A stretch of 25,344 nt of DNA, taken from assembly GCA_039698075.1 (NCBI GenBank), contig JBDKTJ010000086.1:1-25344 (forward strand), in the 5' to 3' direction. Each line of letters begins with the position of its first letter. Within the stretch, counting starts at the first letter, position 1. This DNA comes from JAJFVC01 sp039698075 (GTDB taxonomy: Bacteria > Planctomycetota > Planctomycetia > Pirellulales > Thermoguttaceae). This document shows, piece by piece, positions 22,483-25,344 of this stretch. The position numbers and the translations under genes are program-made. Under the pieces are notes generated by a model. That model saw nothing but the letters and a program-made list of their open reading frames with translations. It was not told the origin of the DNA and did no database searches.

Positions 22483-24237
22483 ATGTTTGCTGATCCACGG
22501 CATGATGAATTGGTCAATCTCGCGTTTGCCGTTTGCGACGACGCGGCCGGCGATGCCGACATCGGACGATTGGAAAGCCTGCTGGCGACCGATCCCGTGA
22601 CGCGACTGCTTTATCTCCAATGCGTCGAACTGCATCTGGAGCTGAACGACCGCTTCGGAGAGGCTCGCGTGTGCGACGATTTTGAGACCCGTTACGAAGA
22701 ACTGCGACGGCATTTTGTTGCGTTCAACGCCGAGTCCTCGCTGCCGGCGCCGTTCCCACCGCCGCCGGTCGTCGTCCCGCCGATGCCCGCCCCGTCGTCC
22801 CTGTTTGTTCCGAATGTGCTTTTGTCGGTCTGCGTCGTCGGTGCGGTCATGCTCGGCATCGGAATCATGATCGGCCTGCGCGACGCGCCCAGGCAGCCGG
22901 TGATGGCCACGCCGCCGCCATCCGTGACGAAAATCCTGCCGCCGCCGCCCCCTCAGACGGTCTTCGTCGGAAAGATCGTCGGAATGGTCGACTGCAAATG
23001 GGACGAGGGGAGTTTTGCCGTGCACTCCAAGGCGGTTGCGCTGGGATGCAAGTATGCCCTGACGTCCGGCGTTCTGGAAATCCGCTACGACACCGGCGCA
23101 AGGGTCATTCTGCAAGGTCCCGTGACCTATGTGGTCGATTCGAGAAACAGCGGCGTTCTTTCGGCGGGCAAATTGACCGGACAGGTGACGGCGGAGTCGG
23201 CGCGCGGCCTGACGATCCGGACCCCCACGGCCACCATCACCGATCTGGGCACCGAGTTCGGCGTCGACGTGCGAGCCGACGGCGCCACGTCCGCGCATGT
23301 ATTTCGCGGCGCCATCGAGGTCCAGGCGGACACCGATCAAGACTCCGTCGGCCGGACTTTTCGGCTGACGAAGAACGAATCGGTGCACGTCCAAAGCCGA
23401 CGGTCCGTCATTCGTCACGGACAGGCCGATCCGGCGGCGTTCGTCTCGCCGAAGCAATTCGATGAGAAACTCGTGCTCCAACAATCCCGCGCGGTGCGAT
23501 GGCAAGCCTACAGCCGACGGTTGCGGAACGATCCCAGTTTGGTGGCCTATTACACCTTCGAGCTTCGCCCCGGCGACAACGCGGTGTTGCCCAACCTGTC
23601 GTCCGTTGGCAGTCGGTTGGACGCCGAAATTAAAGGCGCCGAGTGGGTCGACGGCCGACTGCCCGGCAAACACGCCCTGCGTTTCCACGACGTCAACGCA
23701 AATGATCGCGTCGTCCTGCCCGAGCCGAGACGATTCAATTTTCCAGGCGCCTTTACGGTCGCCATTTGGTTCCGGGTCGAACGATTCACGGAGCCTGGGC
23801 AAGCGCTGATCAGCAAAGGCGGATTCGAGTCGTGGCGGCTACACCGCTATCGGGAGACCAATGGTTTGGACTTCAGCACCACCGACGGCGCTCGAGCGAT
23901 CGGCCGACAGGCCAACATCGTCGACGGTTGTTGGCATTTGGCGGTGGCCGTTTACGAGCCAGCCGGGGACGGCGCCGTCAAGTCGCTTTACATCGATGGC
24001 CGCCTCGAAGCCAAAAAAACCTTGTCGAGCATTCGAAAAAGTAACAAGGCCGTCCAGTTGGGCGGCAACAACCCGGCGGGAGCCAGCCGCAATTTGCACA
24101 ACTTCGAGGGCGAGATTGACGAAGTGGCGATCTTTTCGAGGGCCTTGTCGGCCAAGGAAGTCGCCGCCATGGCGGCTGCCGGCGATCCATCGGACGACAC
24201 GGTCGTTCAGCGGTCGGCAGAAAATCACGGACCATAG
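22483..24237 (+). CDS. Single-pass membrane protein with FecR domain and LamG-like (concanavalin-fold) domain
   Basis: The 584-residue protein has a short cytoplasmic N-terminal part (about 1-95) with HDELVNLAFAVCDD, like the N-terminal segment of FecR-type regulators. A proline-rich stretch and one membrane helix (about 107-131) follow, then another proline-rich linker. A FecR domain lies at about 190-290, including YALTSGVLEIRYDTGARV and TPTATITDLGTEFGVDV. A LamG-like domain covers about 355-565, with FPGAFTVAIWFRV, LYIDGRLEA and FEGEIDEVAIFSRALS. FecR proteins pass a surface signal to a partner sigma factor; the LamG part probably binds carbohydrate or another extracellular ligand. ATG 22483 is preferred, with GGGAG upstream; the frame begins at 22438 inside the sigma gene. 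It likely controls or senses for the sigma factor just upstream. Confidence 0.88.
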   Translation: MFADPRHDELVNLAFAVCDDAAGDADIGRLESLLATDPVTRLLYLQCVELHLELNDRFGEARVCDDFETRYEELRRHFVAFNAESSLPAPFPPPPVVVPPMPAPSSLFVPNVLLSVCVVGAVMLGIGIMIGLRDAPRQPVMATPPPSVTKILPPPPPQTVFVGKIVGMVDCKWDEGSFAVHSKAVALGCKYALTSGVLEIRYDTGARVILQGPVTYVVDSRNSGVLSAGKLTGQVTAESARGLTIRTPTATITDLGTEFGVDVRADGATSAHVFRGAIEVQADTDQDSVGRTFRLTKNESVHVQSRRSVIRHGQADPAAFVSPKQFDEKLVLQQSRAVRWQAYSRRLRNDPSLVAYYTFELRPGDNAVLPNLSSVGSRLDAEIKGAEWVDGRLPGKHALRFHDVNANDRVVLPEPRRFNFPGAFTVAIWFRVERFTEPGQALISKGGFESWRLHRYRETNGLDFSTTDGARAIGRQANIVDGCWHLAVAVYEPAGDGAVKSLYIDGRLEAKKTLSSIRKSNKAVQLGGNNPAGASRNLHNFEGEIDEVAIFSRALSAKEVAAMAAAGDPSDDTVVQRSAENHGP

Positions 24238-24279
24238 AAAGGAGGGCAAAGAGACTCTCGTAGCGGTTTTTTTGCGTAG

Positions 24280-24315
24280 ATGTTTTTTAGCAGTTTTTGG
24301 AGGGTTACACAATGA
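24280..24315 (+). CDS. Possible 11-codon leader ORF overlapping the start of the repeat protein
   Basis: ATG 24280 opens a frame of 11 codons (MFFSSFWRVTQ) ending at a TGA that overlaps the next gene's ATG as ATGA. The arrangement would allow coupled translation, but no ribosome site precedes it and the AT-rich stretch makes chance likely. Confidence 0.15.
   Translation: MFFSSFWRVTQ
24299..24304 (+). promoter_or_regulatory. Ribosome binding site of the beta-strand repeat protein gene
   Basis: GGAGGG lies 7 bases before ATG 24312 and decides this start. Another strong AAAGGAGG at 24238-24245, just after the FecR/LamG stop codon, has no start codon at a usable distance. Confidence 0.65.
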
Positions 24316-25344
24316 AATTGACTTTTCGTAAGTTTGGCCTAGCGCTATCACTCGGGGTGATGACGCTAGGGTTCGCCCCATCGGCGAACGCCGCCGCCCT
24401 AGCCTACACGTGGCTCGGCGGCACGAGCGGCGATTGGAGCACGTCCGCTAATTGGAGCGGCAACGTCGCGGCCCCAACCAAGGGCACGTACGTGGATCCG
24501 CGCATCACTGTCGGCAATACCTCTGGCAACCCTGGCGCGGCGTTGATTTACAGTTCGGCCCAAGGGTATACCAATTATTCCACCACCCAAACTCGGACCC
24601 TTTATATTCGAAACGGCGAGATGCGGATCACCGGTGGTACGCTCGAAGCGTCCGGCAACTGTGGTAACTTTGACGGCATGGGAGACTGTGCCAAAGATAC
24701 CATCTTCACCATCACGGACGGTGAGTACCGCATTACGCGCACGAATACATTTAATGGCTTCAACGTGCACTATCGAAGCACCGGCAACGCGACGGTCAAC
24801 ATTGAAGGAGGCACGTTTGCTGCCGACTCGATTTTGTTCGATTACACCGCAAGCATCGCACCTAGCGCGTCCGGAAACGCCATCGTCAATCTGAACAACG
24901 GCGGCACCCTCTTGACCGGCTCGGTTAACAAGGTGATAAACGCCACCAGCACGGTGGTTTCGACGTTCAATTTCAACGGCGGCACCTTCAAGGTCCGCGT
25001 TGCAGGCGGAACGTTCGGCGCTGACGGTGCCCATGCGAATCTTGCTTACGCCTACGTCAAGACGGGCGGCGCGAAAATCGACACCAACTCGTTTGACTAC
25101 ACCATCACCCAGAACCTGTTGGCCGGCACGGCCGGCAGCGGCGGCTTGACCAAGGATGGCAACGGCACGTTGACCATTACAAGCGCTGGCAACACCTACA
25201 CCGGCGCGACCACGGTTAACCTCGGCAAGTTGGTTGTCAACGGCTCGATCGCCGCCAGCAGCGGCGTCAGCGTCGCCGCAGGCGCCAGCCTGGGTGGTTC
25301 GGGCACGGTCTCCGTCATCAGCGGCGCCGGCTCGGTCGGCCCTG
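24312..25344 (+). CDS. Secreted protein with autotransporter-associated beta-strand repeat, partial
   Basis: The frame is open from ATG 24312 to the window edge (344 codons seen). A signal peptide is clear (MKLTFRKFGLALSLGVMT, cleavage near SANA-A). The mature part begins YTWLGGTSGDWSTSANWSG, a motif common at the start of such repeat proteins. It continues with Gly/Thr/Asn-rich beta-strand sequence (ITGGTLEASG, VNIEGGTFAADS, VNLNNGGTL) typical of a beta-helix. At about residues 276-313 there is a full passenger-type repeat (GGLTKDGNGTLTI, NTYTGATTVNLGKLVV). Such proteins in Planctomycetota often end in a PEP-CTERM tail or a longer repeat array, but the end is outside the window. Its position after the sigma and FecR/LamG genes suggests it is a surface protein under their control. 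Confidence 0.85.
   Translation, partial: MKLTFRKFGLALSLGVMTLGFAPSANAAALAYTWLGGTSGDWSTSANWSGNVAAPTKGTYVDPRITVGNTSGNPGAALIYSSAQGYTNYSTTQTRTLYIRNGEMRITGGTLEASGNCGNFDGMGDCAKDTIFTITDGEYRITRTNTFNGFNVHYRSTGNATVNIEGGTFAADSILFDYTASIAPSASGNAIVNLNNGGTLLTGSVNKVINATSTVVSTFNFNGGTFKVRVAGGTFGADGAHANLAYAYVKTGGAKIDTNSFDYTITQNLLAGTAGSGGLTKDGNGTLTITSAGNTYTGATTVNLGKLVVNGSIAASSGVSVAAGASLGGSGTVSVISGAGSVGP

Noticed and set aside
1..25344. tRNA, rRNA, CRISPR arrays, insertion sequences and integrases
   Set aside because: None was recognised by reading both strands; no transposase-like protein and no regularly spaced repeats were seen. Short structured RNAs could be missed without a covariance search.

Overview
The window looks like a piece of a Planctomycetota chromosome. 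Three things suggest this: generally GC-rich coding sequence, an ECF sigma factor followed by a membrane FecR/LamG protein and a secreted autotransporter-repeat protein, and a serine protease with a PEP-CTERM-like tail. This is an inference from gene content; no rRNA or other phylogenetic marker is present.

Bases 1-17819 hold one long minus-strand cluster for a cell-surface polysaccharide, read from right to left with many 4-base ATGA overlaps. In transcription order it encodes: a WbpB-WbpD fusion, a WbpE-like aminotransferase, RfbB/RmlB, RfbA/RmlA, a Wzx-type flippase, an asparagine-synthase-like enzyme, an opine dehydrogenase, a Wzy-like polymerase, a WbpI-like UDP-sugar 2-epimerase, two GT4 glycosyltransferases, a DegT-family aminotransferase, a small phosphoglycosyl transferase, a second DegT-family aminotransferase, and a polysaccharide-deacetylase-like protein cut by the window edge. 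Together they predict a Wzx/Wzy-type heteropolysaccharide built on undecaprenyl phosphate. It would contain a 2,3-diacetamido-uronic acid and a dTDP-linked 6-deoxy amino sugar, possibly with an amide- or opine-type substituent. The UDP-GlcNAc 6-dehydrogenase (WbpA) needed to start the uronic acid branch is not here, nor are RmlC/RmlD, chain-length or export genes, or an exosortase.

Bases 17820-18291 are a divergent intergenic region. It has a plausible minus-strand promoter with a leader of about 250 nt for the polysaccharide cluster, and a plus-strand promoter for the protease gene. Then come, on the plus strand, a secreted trypsin-like protease with a PEP-CTERM-like anchor (18292-19260) and a secreted alpha/beta hydrolase with Asp at the nucleophile position (19413-20447). 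A minus-strand 6-phosphofructokinase follows (20491-21576).

Bases 21956-25344 form a plus-strand signalling/surface module. An ECF-type sigma factor is followed after 5 bases by a single-pass membrane protein with FecR and LamG-like domains, then by a secreted protein with an autotransporter-associated beta-strand repeat that runs off the right edge. The most unusual points are the opine dehydrogenase / degenerate-glutaminase asparagine-synthase pair inside the polysaccharide cluster, the intrinsic terminator just upstream of the opine dehydrogenase, and the Asp-nucleophile hydrolase.
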